Below, piece after piece: positions 27,467 to 36,699 of a DNA stretch of 64,000 bases. Made by a program: the position numbers and the translations under genes. Numbering within the stretch: the first letter of the stretch is position 1; each line of letters starts with the position of its first letter. The stretch is from contig DALS01000013.1 of the NCBI GenBank assembly GCA_002499445.1, positions 1 to 64,000 on the forward strand, written 5' to 3'. A model generated the notes under the pieces. It was not told the DNA's origin. It searched no databases and worked only from the letters and a program-made list of their open reading frames with translations. Origin of the DNA: Methanosarcina sp. UBA293. Its GTDB lineage: Archaea > Halobacteriota > Methanosarcinia > Methanosarcinales > Methanosarcinaceae.

Positions 27467-27985
27467 TTAAAATAGTGTGGTTTGTCTGTATCTTTTTTCC
27501 TTTTCTAAGTGCTTTTCCTTCTGAGAGTAGTTTATAATACCCACGAGTCTATCAATAAAACCTATCTGCTCTTTTCGTATTTTTTTCTTAGCTAGCTCAA
27601 GATCAAACCAACCTGCTTTGTCGACTTCAGGATACTCCTTTACTTTCCCGGAGTTTTTTGGCCACTCAAGCGTAAATGTATTACTTACAACACTTGCCAC
27701 GTCCAGATCTTTTTCAAGAGCCCATACATGTACTATCTTCTTGCTTGATTGATTTAATTCTCCCAAATCAATAAACTTGCCGTCAACATCAAAACCTGTT
27801 TCTTCTTTAAACTCTCGCTTTGCCGTGTCCAGGGGTTTTTCATGCTCTTCGGGTAACCCTTTAGGTATCGACCATACTCCATAATCTTTCTTTGCCCAAA
27901 ATGGTCCACCTGGATGAACTAGCATTACTTCGAGTCTCTCTTTCCTGAACCTGAACAAAAGAATACCATAACTATAAGCACTCAC
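27467..27985 (-). CDS. Nudix hydrolase, 172 aa
   Basis: A clear Nudix box, G-x5-E-x7-REFKEETG, spans about residues 43-65, preceded by WSIPKGLPE. The family cleaves nucleoside diphosphates linked to another moiety, using Mg2+ held by the REXXEE glutamates. The N-terminus SYGILLFRFRKERLEVMLVHPGG is the usual first strands. The C-terminus is Lys-rich (EKHLEKEKRYRQTTLF). The similarity is closest in style to the predicted Ap4A/NTP-type Nudix proteins with a WFDLELAKKKI segment. It is monocistronic and the exact substrate is unknown. Confidence 0.9.
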   Translation of the reverse strand: MSAYSYGILLFRFRKERLEVMLVHPGGPFWAKKDYGVWSIPKGLPEEHEKPLDTAKREFKEETGFDVDGKFIDLGELNQSSKKIVHVWALEKDLDVASVVSNTFTLEWPKNSGKVKEYPEVDKAGWFDLELAKKKIRKEQIGFIDRLVGIINYSQKEKHLEKEKRYRQTTLF

Positions 27986-28097
27986 TTTTCTACTTCCTCT
28001 CCAGACTGCTTTGATCTTCAGGTCTCATAATAAACTTATAGTGCCTTTTCTAAATGAAGCAGAACAACCAGTAGCCGTTTAATAAGATCAAAATAAC

Positions 28098-28960
28098 TTA
28101 TTGATTCCTGTGTCTTACAATCAGAACTGCTCCAACCAAGCCTGCAAGTGCCCAGAAAGAGCTTATAAACGGAACGTTTTCTGATTCCAATGTGGAACTG
28201 GAATTTACTTCCTGTTTATCCGTCTTTTCTGTATTATTTGATGCTTCGGGATTATTTGATATTTTAGGGTTATTTAATATTTCAGTAATATTTGCCTTAT
28301 TGTTGGTTTGATTAATTGTATTCAGCAACTCGTCCAGAGTGGTGTTCTCATCAGGTGTTATAGCTCTCCCATCTTCGGTTAATGTATACTTTCCCCGGTA
28401 GAAATCCGTAATTATGAAATGTTTAGGGACAATATCCTTTGTAGCGTGGCTAGTATCCTCACACAGATAAAGCAAAACCTTTTCTGAATTATTGAAACTT
28501 GGACCGGCATCTGTAGTCACACTAACTCTTCCAACTGTCCCGCCGACAACTCTCACAATAATCTCTCTGGATGGTAACGGGTTTTTAGGTATTCATCAAC
28601 ACTTATAACAATGTCAGTGTAAATGGTGTCGTCAAAATAGTCAAGTTCAGCAGTTGGTTTACCAGGATGTTTCCCATCTTTGGTATTCCATCTGGATGGA
28701 AGTATTTCTTTAACGGTACCTATTACAATTGTGTCGGAGTACTCTATTAATTCTTCGTGATTGTATAGTATGAAGTCTATACATATGTTAATATCAATGG
28801 GTTCACAGCTGTTGTTCTCGGGTTTGATTCCAGCCTGTGAGGAATAATTATTTTCGAGTTTGATACTACCATCTGAAGGATCGGACAGTGCTACCGCATT
28901 TGATGTCAGTAAAGAAAGAGCAGCAATCAGAAAAAGTCCATATTTTATAAGATCTCTCAT
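28098..28960 (-). pseudogene. Surface protein gene with a one-base frameshift (two overlapping ORFs)
   Basis: The first frame (28553-28960) has a signal peptide (YGLFLIAALSLLTSNAVALS), reads through ISVDEYLKT and stops. The second (28098-28556) starts at an out-of-frame GTG and gives a natural continuation (VRVVGGTVGRVSVTT). Adding one A to the A5 run at 28582-28586 (T run on the plus strand) joins them as DEYLKNPLPSREIIVRVVGG. The rebuilt ~287-aa protein has a Thr/Asn-rich region with EASNNTEKT-type repeats and a C-terminal helix (PFISSFWALAGLVGAVLIVRHR) typical of sorted archaeal surface proteins. It could be a true pseudogene, a phase-variable gene or a sequencing error. Confidence 0.8.
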
Positions 28961-29224
28961 ACTTCCGTCTCACAGTTTGGAGTTAAGATAGGATTTAAGT
29001 GTCAGGTTTAATCATTAATTTGTACAATATCCTCAAATTTAAAATGAATATCTACAAATCTCTTTTAATCAGATAGTGTCAGCTTAAATATTTTAGTCTA
29101 TTATCCTAAATTTTTATATAATTAATGAACAAGTAATATACAGTTAGCTAAATTTCTCAAAAAAGAATTGCGCACCTGAATCCTATCACAACCTGAAATT
29201 TCCTACAATTTTTCCTGTGATTCC

Positions 29225-30778
29225 ATGAAAGATAAAAATAACCGTTATATTCCTAACCCCTGGGAGTTTGCCAACGAAATAACAGAAGAAACCAGGCAGC
29301 TCCGCCAGGAAATTGCTGAGGGGGTTACGCGTATATATTATCCTCTGGACCTGAGGCGGAATGACTCTCTTAAAAACCTAAGCCGCAACCTACATGATTT
29401 ACTTGAAAAGAGACTCTGGCTGAAAATCCTAATAGCTATGGGGCTTGGGGTGCTTTTAGGACTATTTCTGGGTCCCTTTGGAGGGTATGTCGATCCTGTT
29501 TCTGCGGAAATCATAGGAGAATGGATTTCTCTTCCCGGCTATATCTTCCTAGGGCTTCTGAAGATGATTGTTGTTCCTCTTGTTTTTGCATCGATTATCC
29601 TGGGGGTAGCCTCAAGCCAGAGCCTCAACGAGTTAAAAAAGACAGGACTCTTAACAGCCGTTTACTTTGTAGTGACCACAGCAATTGCAACGGCAATAGG
29701 GCTTGGGATGGCACTCTATATCCGCCCAGGACAATACATAAGCGGAGACCTTATTGAAAGTGCGCTTGGAGGGGAGGTTCAGGCAGTATCTACGGATCTG
29801 GCTTTTGACCCTTCCATTCTGACATTCCCTTCTTCACTTGTTGGAGGGCTCCTTCCTTCAAACCCTCTCGGAGCTATGGTTAATGGAGAAATGCTTCAGG
29901 TTGTCATTATTGCAACCATTATAGGTGTAGCCCTTGTTTCTCTGGAAAAAAGCCAGTCCACCCCTATGGTCAGTTTTCTGAATTCGGTGCAGGCTGTTTG
30001 CATGACTGTGGTCAAATGGAGTATGTCGCTTGCTCCGATTGCTGTTTTTGGGCTCCTTACAAAGTTCACAATCAAACTCGGGATAGACGCCCTTATGGGA
30101 ATGGCTATATACGTCGGCACAGTGCTTGCAAGTCTACTGCTCCTTATGTGCCTTAATCTGCTAATCGTTTCTCTTGTTGCCAGATACAATCCTTTCAAAT
30201 TTCTCAAAGCTATCCGTGATGTCCTGCTTCTTGCCTTTTCGACTTCAAGCTCTGCTGCGGTTATGCCCCTGACTCTAAAAACCGCAGAGGAAAAGTTGGG
30301 AGTAAGGCCTTCGGTTTCCCAGTTCGTAATCCCTCTTGGCGCAACCGTGAATATGAACGGGACTGCGCTATATCAGGGCGTAGCAACAATTTTCCTGGCT
30401 GATGTCTTCAGCATAGATCTCGGACTTTTCCAGCTCTTTATCGTGCTTATTTTGGCTGTTGGAGCTTCCATAGGGACTCCTTCGATCCCTGGCGTGGGAA
30501 TTGTCGTCCTTGCTATGATCCTTGAAAGTGTCGGAATCCCTGCAAGCGGGATAGTGCTTATAATTGGAGTGGACAGGATTCTTGACATGAGCAGGACTGC
30601 AGTAAACGTAGCTGGAGACCTTGTGACCTGTAAGGTTATGGACCGGTTGCTCGGAGGAAAAACGGAAAAAACACATGAAAAAACATTTGCCAGGGCTCAA
30701 AAGGCTTCAGAAGGCAAAAAAGAAGAAATGGCTTCGGTAAACAGTGAGCCTGCAGCACCCGAAAATTCCAACATTTGA
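29225..30778 (+). CDS. Dicarboxylate/amino acid:cation symporter (DAACS/GltP family)
   Basis: 517 aa, secondary transporter of glutamate, aspartate or C4-dicarboxylates driven by Na+ or H+. Hallmarks are the Ser-rich hairpin loop STSSSAAVMPLTL, the NMNGT motif in ATVNMNGTALYQ, and GVPGVG-like GTPSIPGVGIVVLAM, with about eight transmembrane helices and two re-entrant loops. A hydrophilic ~65-residue N-terminal extension (EITEETRQLRQEIAEGV) and a polar C-tail flank the core, making it longer than the usual ~430 aa. ATG at 29225 follows TTTCCTGTGATTCC without a strong ribosome site. Monocistronic. Confidence 0.92.
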   Translation: MKDKNNRYIPNPWEFANEITEETRQLRQEIAEGVTRIYYPLDLRRNDSLKNLSRNLHDLLEKRLWLKILIAMGLGVLLGLFLGPFGGYVDPVSAEIIGEWISLPGYIFLGLLKMIVVPLVFASIILGVASSQSLNELKKTGLLTAVYFVVTTAIATAIGLGMALYIRPGQYISGDLIESALGGEVQAVSTDLAFDPSILTFPSSLVGGLLPSNPLGAMVNGEMLQVVIIATIIGVALVSLEKSQSTPMVSFLNSVQAVCMTVVKWSMSLAPIAVFGLLTKFTIKLGIDALMGMAIYVGTVLASLLLLMCLNLLIVSLVARYNPFKFLKAIRDVLLLAFSTSSSAAVMPLTLKTAEEKLGVRPSVSQFVIPLGATVNMNGTALYQGVATIFLADVFSIDLGLFQLFIVLILAVGASIGTPSIPGVGIVVLAMILESVGIPASGIVLIIGVDRILDMSRTAVNVAGDLVTCKVMDRLLGGKTEKTHEKTFARAQKASEGKKEEMASVNSEPAAPENSNI

Positions 30779-30886
30779 ATTCAGTTCATAATGTTCAGTC
30801 TCCATTCACAATACCCATTGTGTTTTCTTTACCGAGGGTTTCTCTCAAAAACGGTCTCCTGAAATCCGATTTTAAGATTCTTTAAC

Positions 30887-32650
30887 TCACACCCCTCTCT
30901 TTTCCCTGTAAATCTCTATTGCCCGCCTGACCCTTTTTTTCTCGATCATCCCTGTGGTTGTGGCTGTTTCAAAGAACCTTTTCGGGAGAGTAAGATTTTC
31001 GAATTTAAAACCAAATTTCTTTTTCAGCTCATACTTCTTCCTGAAAACATCCTTAGCGAGGGCTTTCAAATCGTCATCGGTTCGATCTATTCCTATAGAC
31101 TTAAGAGCCAGGATCACGTTTTCGTATGTGTAGACATTTCTACCAAAAAGACAGGGGACCATACAGTTAAGGATACTTCTACGGTCTTCCTCTTCAATTA
31201 TAAGATCGACAATTTCCTCATCCGAAAGCGGGCGATTAAACGTGATCTGGTCTGCAGCATATCCGGCGTTGTCAAGATGAGAATGTCGGAAGCCCACAGC
31301 AAGTCCAACGATGTTTCCAAGTCCTGTGTGGTAACCTGGAATCTCCAGGCCTCCTAGCTGGACTGCAAAATCATCTCCCTTGTATTTTTTTGAGGCATAG
31401 ACTACGCCCTTCCCAAGAGCTGCATAAAAGTCGTTTGGAGCCTGAACTACAAGATCTATTGCTCTGAGATATGCAGCCTTATCTCCCCAGGATAGCTTAA
31501 GTCCCAGAGTCTCCTCAGTGGAGATTTTCCCGCGTTCCTGCATCTCCGTAGCCCAAGCAAGTACAACTCCCATGCTGATTATGTCAACTCCTGCCTTTTC
31601 ACAGGCGTCAATAAGCTCGAGTACAGCTTCAGGATCGGCTACTCCCAGATTTGAGCCCAGAGCATAGATCAATTCAAAATCATAGGAAATATTCAGCGCT
31701 TCATATTCATGGGCTTTTGAGAAGGCCCGCTTTAGCATGGCTATATGGACACATCCAATTGGGCAGCCTGCGCAGGAAACCCTTCTAAGAAGGTATTTTT
31801 TGGCAAAGAGCTCTCCCGAGATAGATTCAGCCCCTTCGAAGGAAGTTGCCTGCAGGTTTCGGGTAGGCAAGCCTTTAAGTTCGTTCAAGACCAGGATGTT
31901 TTCGCTTGTGCCCAGGTTATGGTATTTCTCAGTTAGTCCTGTTTTTACAATTAAGTCGTAAAGCATATTGAAGGTCTTTCGGTAGGCACTGTGCTCAGGG
32001 CTTTTTAATTCTCGGTTACCGGAAATAAGAATAGCTTTAAGTTTCTTTGCCCCAAAGACCGCTCCAAGCCCCAAACGCCCAAAGTGACGGTAGGTATCGA
32101 CATTAACACTTGCATATGTGACCCCCCTTTCTCCTGCAGGTCCTATCCGGATAATACTGCGTCTGCCAGCTCCTGGTTCAATCTCACGCAGGATTTTTCC
32201 CACATCAATTGCTGATGAAAGATTCCATATGGAAGAGGCATCCCTGAAGGTAACTTTGTCGTCATGGATTGCTACATAAACAGGATATTGAGAAACCCCT
32301 TTGATAACAATTGTTTCGTATCCCGAATAGCGCATTGACATAGCAAGATGACCGCCTGCGTAGGATTCTCCCAATTCTCCGTTAAGAGGGGAACGGAACA
32401 GTGCAACAACCTTGGTGCAGGTTGGGTACACCCCTGACAGAGGACCTGTGCTGAGAATTACTGGCATTTCAGGATCAAGAGGACCTGTGCCTTCTTTATA
32501 CTCCTCAAGCATGAGGCTTGTGGCAACTCCCACGCCTCCGATATACTTCTCATAGAGGTCTCGCCTTTCCACAACATAGTAGCTCTGGCTGGTCAGGTCA
32601 ATATAGAGTACATTCTTAAGCCCCTCAATAGCATATTGCTCAGTTGTCAT
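30887..32650 (-). CDS. Aldehyde:ferredoxin oxidoreductase family protein (tungsten/molybdenum pterin enzyme)
   Basis: 587 aa, AOR family, oxidising aldehydes or related compounds with electrons passed to ferredoxin. Visible features are the N-terminal strand LYIDLTSQSYYVV, the pterin-binding GPAGERGVTYASVNVD and RLGLGAVFGAKKLKAI segments, and the [4Fe-4S] ligands CAGCPIGC near residue 297 with a later NCMVPC. ATG at 32650 overlaps the stop of the upstream ferredoxin gene (ATGA) and is preceded by GGGGAGG. The two genes thus form an operon encoding catalytic and electron-transfer subunits. The substrate is unknown. Confidence 0.93.
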   Translation of the reverse strand: MTTEQYAIEGLKNVLYIDLTSQSYYVVERRDLYEKYIGGVGVATSLMLEEYKEGTGPLDPEMPVILSTGPLSGVYPTCTKVVALFRSPLNGELGESYAGGHLAMSMRYSGYETIVIKGVSQYPVYVAIHDDKVTFRDASSIWNLSSAIDVGKILREIEPGAGRRSIIRIGPAGERGVTYASVNVDTYRHFGRLGLGAVFGAKKLKAILISGNRELKSPEHSAYRKTFNMLYDLIVKTGLTEKYHNLGTSENILVLNELKGLPTRNLQATSFEGAESISGELFAKKYLLRRVSCAGCPIGCVHIAMLKRAFSKAHEYEALNISYDFELIYALGSNLGVADPEAVLELIDACEKAGVDIISMGVVLAWATEMQERGKISTEETLGLKLSWGDKAAYLRAIDLVVQAPNDFYAALGKGVVYASKKYKGDDFAVQLGGLEIPGYHTGLGNIVGLAVGFRHSHLDNAGYAADQITFNRPLSDEEIVDLIIEEEDRRSILNCMVPCLFGRNVYTYENVILALKSIGIDRTDDDLKALAKDVFRKKYELKKKFGFKFENLTLPKRFFETATTTGMIEKKRVRRAIEIYREKRGV

Positions 32651-33165
32651 TTTTCCTCCCCAGGTTCTTTTCCCCCGTAAAGGTCTTTATGGGATGCAGT
32701 AGGGCTAATAGGGCTTGTATCTGGAGCCGGGCCTGTATCAGTAACTTTTACTTCTCCACTGTCCTCTACTTCAATCATTTCCAGCACATCATGAGGACAG
32801 AACTTTGGGCAAACTCCACAATGCTTGCAGATTACGGCTTTTTTCTCTGCATCCAGATGGATAGCTCCCATTAAGCAGGCTTCTATGCAGTTCCCGCAGC
32901 CGTCACAGATTTCTTTATTCAGATTGACCCCACCTCCTTTGCGTTTGGTAAGCGCACCCAGTGGACAGGCTCGCATGCAAGGAGGGTCTATGCAGGCATG
33001 GCAGACGATTTGGGCATAAGGTGTCTCGATTCCGCCACGAGTCTGAATATCAATTCGGCTATTTTTCAAAGATATGGTATCATACCAGGTCCTTGCACAG
33101 GCCATCATACAGGAATAGCAGCCTATGCATCGGGCTGGGTTTGCGACCTTTAATCTTTTTGCCAT
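32647..33165 (-). CDS. Four-cluster ferredoxin, electron-transfer partner of AOR
   Basis: 172 aa with four sets of cysteine motifs: CIGCYSCMMAC, CHACIDPPCMRAC, CDGCGNCIEAC and CKHCGVCPKFC. This is the HycB/DmsB-like polyferredoxin layout of ~170-residue subunits found next to AOR-type enzymes. It passes electrons from the pterin enzyme to the cellular ferredoxin pool. The last ~30 residues are Pro/Ser-rich. The stop overlaps the AOR start by 4 nt, so translation is coupled. Confidence 0.93.
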   Translation of the reverse strand: MAKRLKVANPARCIGCYSCMMACARTWYDTISLKNSRIDIQTRGGIETPYAQIVCHACIDPPCMRACPLGALTKRKGGGVNLNKEICDGCGNCIEACLMGAIHLDAEKKAVICKHCGVCPKFCPHDVLEMIEVEDSGEVKVTDTGPAPDTSPISPTASHKDLYGGKEPGEEK

Positions 33166-33367
33166 TACTTCCCCCAGATTCCTTTTTAAAAAGTACGCAT
33201 CACCAGTTTATAAAATCTAGTATTTGAATGCAACTGTAAATTAATCACAAGCTTATAGTAGTATGTATCAAAACGCTTTTATTCTTAAAATTCATACATA
33301 GGAAAGTGGATTCCGGCGCATTGAGCAGTCAGATAAATATCTATCGAAGATGACCTGGAAGGTTATT

Positions 33368-33484
33368 ATGCAGCAAAATGAAATGATACAGCAATACAAA
33401 ATGATGCATCAAAACAAAGTGATAATCGGTGCTTTCAGTGTGCTGTTTACTTTGTTGGTGCTTATCGGCCTGTTCTGGGTTTAA
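33368..33484 (+). CDS. Small single-span membrane peptide, 38 aa
   Basis: ATG at 33368 has GGAAGG 5-6 nt upstream, with TAA at 33482-33484. A Gln/Met-rich polar N-terminus (MQQNEMIQQYKMMHQNK) precedes one hydrophobic helix (VIIGAFSVLFTLLVLIGLFW) with a Val end. This is a textbook layout for a tiny membrane protein, and the ribosome site is good. It stands alone in a spacer between the AOR operon and galU. Function unknown. Confidence 0.6.
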   Translation: MQQNEMIQQYKMMHQNKVIIGAFSVLFTLLVLIGLFWV

Positions 33485-33614
33485 TCTTGCTCCATTGAAT
33501 TTCCGTAGGGAGCGACATTTTGACTTTCTGATAGGTAGAAAGCTTTCCCCCAGGACATACAGGGCTTCCTGTGAAGCCAGATGCAAAAGAGTTGTGTTTC
33601 CGGAACCAGATACT

Positions 33615-33728
33615 TTCTTTGAGGTTCCTATGATACATTCTTTGAGGTTCCTATGATACTTTCTTTGAGGTTCCTATATTTCTTTTAAGCTTTCCTGGAT
33701 CTTTTAAGCTTTCCTGGATCTTTTAAGG
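33615..33728. repeat. Two adjacent tandem repeats (23-bp x3 and 19-bp x2)
   Basis: Copies of TTCTTTGAGGTTCCTATGAT start at 33615, 33638 and 33661 (period 23). CTTTTAAGCTTTCCTGGAT starts at 33682 and 33701 (period 19), with a partial third copy. They fill much of the 513-bp gap before galU. I see no gene in the rest of that gap. Confidence 0.9.
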
Positions 33729-33997
33729 AATTAGGCAAGGATATTTTTAGGAAAATATTTTGGCCTGAGAATCTAAAAATTTGTCCATCTTCTATTTTCA
33801 AGATAAGCAGTTTTTATTTGAAATTTTCTGACTATTTTTCAAGCTTTATCTATATTCTTACTTCATTGTTTCTGTGTCATTTCTCATTCTTTGATGTCAG
33901 GATAGGAAAAAGTTAATCATAAGGAAAGTATAATTTAAGCCTTAAATATTAAAAACTTTACAGTTATGATTTTCAAATTTTTTATGGAGTATCCTTC

Positions 33998-34930
33998 TTG
34001 ACCATCAAAAAAGCACTCATTCCTGCGGCAGGCTTAGGGACTCGTTTCTTGCCTGCTACCAAGTCCATGCCTAAAGAAATGCTTCCTATCATTGACACGC
34101 CTGTAATCCATTATGTGGTTGAGGAAGCCATAGCCTCAGGCATTGAAGATATTATCATTGTTACAGGCAGAGGCAAGAGAGCAATTGAGGATTATTTCGA
34201 TGATTCTCCTGAACTCGAGATGCATCTTGCAAAAAGGCATAATACTGAACTTCTTAAGCTAGTCAGGGACGTTTCCTCTCTTGTGGATATTCACTATATC
34301 CGCCAGAAAGAGCCACACGGGCTTGGAGATGCAGTTCTCAGGGGAGAAAACCACATAGGAGACGAGCCATTTGCTGTGCTTCTTGGGGATGATATTATTG
34401 TGAATGACAAACCCTGCACAGCCCAGCTCATTGAGCATTTTGAAAAGTACGGAAGGTCAACCCTTGCAGTGGAAGAAGTTCCTTACGAAAAACTAAGTAG
34501 CTATGGAATTATAAAAGGGAAGCCGCTCAACGATTCTCTCTTTACACTTGAAGATATTGTAGAAAAACCGGCACCTGAAAATGCTCCTTCTAATCTGGGG
34601 GCAATAGGCCGATATGTCTTCACTCCTGAAATCTTTGACTGCATAAAAGAGGCCGGAACCGGTGTAGGAAATGAAATCCAACTTACTGACGGCATCCGAC
34701 TCTTGAATAACACTCAGACAATCTATGCCTGTAAGTTCAAAGGAAAACGGTTTGATACCGGTGACAGGCTTGGGTATGTAAAATCAATAGTTGATTTTGC
34801 TCTTGAAAACGAAACCCTCAGGGAAGATGTACTTGAATACCTAAGGGAAATCCTTGAAGCCGATGAGACTCTGAAACAGGGGAAAATAGATATTATAACA
34901 GGGTCATCGGATGAAAAAATTATAACTTAA
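33998..34930 (+). CDS. galU: UTP-glucose-1-phosphate uridylyltransferase
   Basis: 310 aa. It makes UDP-glucose from UTP and glucose-1-phosphate in the cytosol, feeding surface glycan synthesis. The N-terminal nucleotidyltransferase signature is PAAGLGTRFLPATKSMPKEM, followed by IIDTPVIHYVVEEA, the HGLGDAVL loop and GDDIIVND metal-binding segment, and KGKRFDTGDRLGYVKS near the end. The start is TTG at 33998 with GGAG 9 nt upstream, and no ATG fits the frame. Family length is normal. Monocistronic. Confidence 0.93.
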   Translation: MTIKKALIPAAGLGTRFLPATKSMPKEMLPIIDTPVIHYVVEEAIASGIEDIIIVTGRGKRAIEDYFDDSPELEMHLAKRHNTELLKLVRDVSSLVDIHYIRQKEPHGLGDAVLRGENHIGDEPFAVLLGDDIIVNDKPCTAQLIEHFEKYGRSTLAVEEVPYEKLSSYGIIKGKPLNDSLFTLEDIVEKPAPENAPSNLGAIGRYVFTPEIFDCIKEAGTGVGNEIQLTDGIRLLNNTQTIYACKFKGKRFDTGDRLGYVKSIVDFALENETLREDVLEYLREILEADETLKQGKIDIITGSSDEKIIT

Positions 34931-35034
34931 AAGAATTAAAAATTTTTGAAGAATGAGCAATTAACTGAAAACGGAAAACTTGGTGAAAATTAGAATTTAA
35001 ACGAAAACTAGAACTCAAAAGAAGATTAAAACTA

Positions 35035-35056
35035 AAAAATTTAGTGCGGGAGAAGG
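35035..35056. repeat. Probable att site: copy of the tRNA-Leu 3' end
   Basis: A 22-bp sequence identical to 38152-38173, in the same orientation. It holds the last 12 nt of the tRNA-Leu gene (as TGCGGGAGAAGG) and 10 nt of its 3' flank. Similarity stops abruptly on both sides, as expected for the distal attachment site of an element integrated into the tRNA 3' end. Confidence 0.7.
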
Positions 35057-35194
35057 TATCTCTAAAAGTGTACTCTAATGTGAGATATCTACAGTTCTAT
35101 CTTTTTTTAAAGCCGTCTCAATCGAAATTATTTTTAAGGCTTCTCAAAAATAAGAACGAAGTCTTTTTGTACGTTTTTTGCAGAAGTTTAGCTT

Positions 35195-35548
35195 TTATGT
35201 TATTATCAGGGGCCTTCTCAATCTCTCTTCCAAAGTCTTAATATGTTCATCATTTTTGTACAGCTGGTCATAAAAGGCCTTGATCTGAGAATTCAGTTCT
35301 TCTATCCTGGCTTGTTGTTCATTTGCTCTTTTCTCATCTTGATGTGTATGCTCTTGTATGTCAATATGACATACGTTGTCGGTTCCTGTATGACATCCTT
35401 TTGTTTCCGATTCTTTTAATAATTCAAGTCCTTCATTTATCGCTTGAGATGTGTTGTCATACACTGAGCATACCCAGTCATACAGATATTTAGGCACCCT
35501 GGCATTAACCCTTACTTTGTCTTCCTTCTGGCTCATTTTGTCATACAT
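35195..35548 (-). CDS. Ribbon-helix-helix (CopG-like) DNA-binding protein with coiled-coil tail
   Basis: The part KVRVNARVPKYLYDWVCSVYDNTSQAINEGLELL has the beta-strand plus two-helix layout of ribbon-helix-helix proteins. The last ~60 residues (RANEQQARIEELNSQIKAFYDQ) form a coiled coil. I start at the ATG giving MYDKMSQKED; the frame stays open to 35644, and no start has a clear ribosome site. Such proteins control copy number or transcription on plasmids and viruses, which fits its place at the distal end of the tRNA-Leu element. A DNA repeat inside the gene (see findings) might be an operator. Confidence 0.65.
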   Translation of the reverse strand: MYDKMSQKEDKVRVNARVPKYLYDWVCSVYDNTSQAINEGLELLKESETKGCHTGTDNVCHIDIQEHTHQDEKRANEQQARIEELNSQIKAFYDQLYKNDEHIKTLEERLRRPLIIT

Positions 35549-35725
35549 GGAGCATACAATTAAAAGTATTTTCTTTTTGTTCTCCCTTGCAACCAGGAAA
35601 CCAAGAGACAGGTCAGAAAAATCCAGTAATTTCCTCCAATACAACTACACTTTGCAGGGAATCCTAACCTCCGTTCCATAATTCTAGTTGTATTATAGCA
35701 AATATATAGTAAATTTATAAAAAAT

Positions 35726-35990
35726 GGGCTTTGTAGAAATCCTAAGAAATAACGTCAGTGTCCCGATTTTGCTGTAAATTTGAAGCCAAGTTATTGCACA
35801 CGATATATGAAACTGGTCTACTACTATCTAGTTTTTGATTCGATAACTTCTTTAAATTTGTAATTTTACAGAAAATTGGCACACTGTCAATAAATAATCT
35901 CCATTAACTTGAACTGAATAATACGATCTCGTTTTACGTATTCATTTTCAGCCTCTTGAAGCTGGTTTAGATAGGTTTTCTACAAAGCCC
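35726..35990. mobile_element. MITE-like element, 265 bp, with 18-bp terminal inverted repeats
   Basis: Left end GGGCTTTGTAGAAATCCT and right end AGGTTTTCTACAAAGCCC match at 17 of 18 positions as inverted repeats. No open frame lies inside. The ends and subterminal blocks (TTTTCAGCCTCTT, TAGATAGG) match the element at 37281-37402 in opposite orientation. The parent insertion sequence is not in the window. Confidence 0.75.
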
Positions 35991-36014
35991 AAACTTTATG
36001 AAAAATGGGGCTTA

Positions 36015-36692
36015 ATGCCGATTTTTAGGAGAATCTCAGAATTGATAAACTTTAAAATAATTATAAGATATTTTATTTTAGTAGCTGGATTGTTTTTAAT
36101 GGGACTCGGAGTAGACCTGATCACAAAATCAAATTTGGTGACTTCTCCAATTTCAAGTGTCCCATATGTACTTAGTATGATATTTCCTTTTACATTTGGA
36201 GAAACTACTTTTTTAATAAGCTTCTTGTTTATACTTTTTGAAATAATGATATTAAAAAAAGATTTTCCAAAAGAACATTTTCTTCAGGTGTTGGTGTGCC
36301 CGATTTTTGGTTTCTTCATAGATTTTGGAATGAACATATTCGCTTTCGTAAATTATAAATTTTATTCTGAACAAATCATTCTTTTGTTGCTTGGTTGCAT
36401 CCTTCTTGCTTTAGGAGTACGTTTAGAATTTTTAGCCAACGTAATCATATATCCTGCCGACAGCTTGGTGAAAACAATTGCCAATAAAACGAAAAAAGAG
36501 TTTGGAAATATAAAAATTATGTTTGATTGTACACTGGTTCTAACTGCAGTTGTCATTTCACTTCTTGCTTTTAAAAATATAAATGGCTTGGGAGAAGGAA
36601 CAATCATTTCCGCTCTACTTGTAGGATATATCACGAAAATAATTAGTACCGTTTTTAAATATTTTAATATTGGAAAATTATTTGCTAATTAA
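36015..36692 (+). CDS. YczE/YyaS/YitT-type integral membrane protein, 225 aa
   Basis: About six hydrophobic helices with the family's opening pattern (YFILVAGLFLMGLGVDLITKSN, then SPISSVPYVLS) and a conserved EFLANVIIYPADSLVKTI segment. The family is widespread in Firmicutes, with unknown function. A+T-rich codon use and a place between two MITE-like elements beside an IS6 relic suggest horizontal origin, possibly bacterial. The ATG at 36015 follows the right end of the first MITE-like element by 24 nt. Confidence 0.75.
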   Translation: MPIFRRISELINFKIIIRYFILVAGLFLMGLGVDLITKSNLVTSPISSVPYVLSMIFPFTFGETTFLISFLFILFEIMILKKDFPKEHFLQVLVCPIFGFFIDFGMNIFAFVNYKFYSEQIILLLLGCILLALGVRLEFLANVIIYPADSLVKTIANKTKKEFGNIKIMFDCTLVLTAVVISLLAFKNINGLGEGTIISALLVGYITKIISTVFKYFNIGKLFAN

Positions 36693-36699
36693 AACTATA

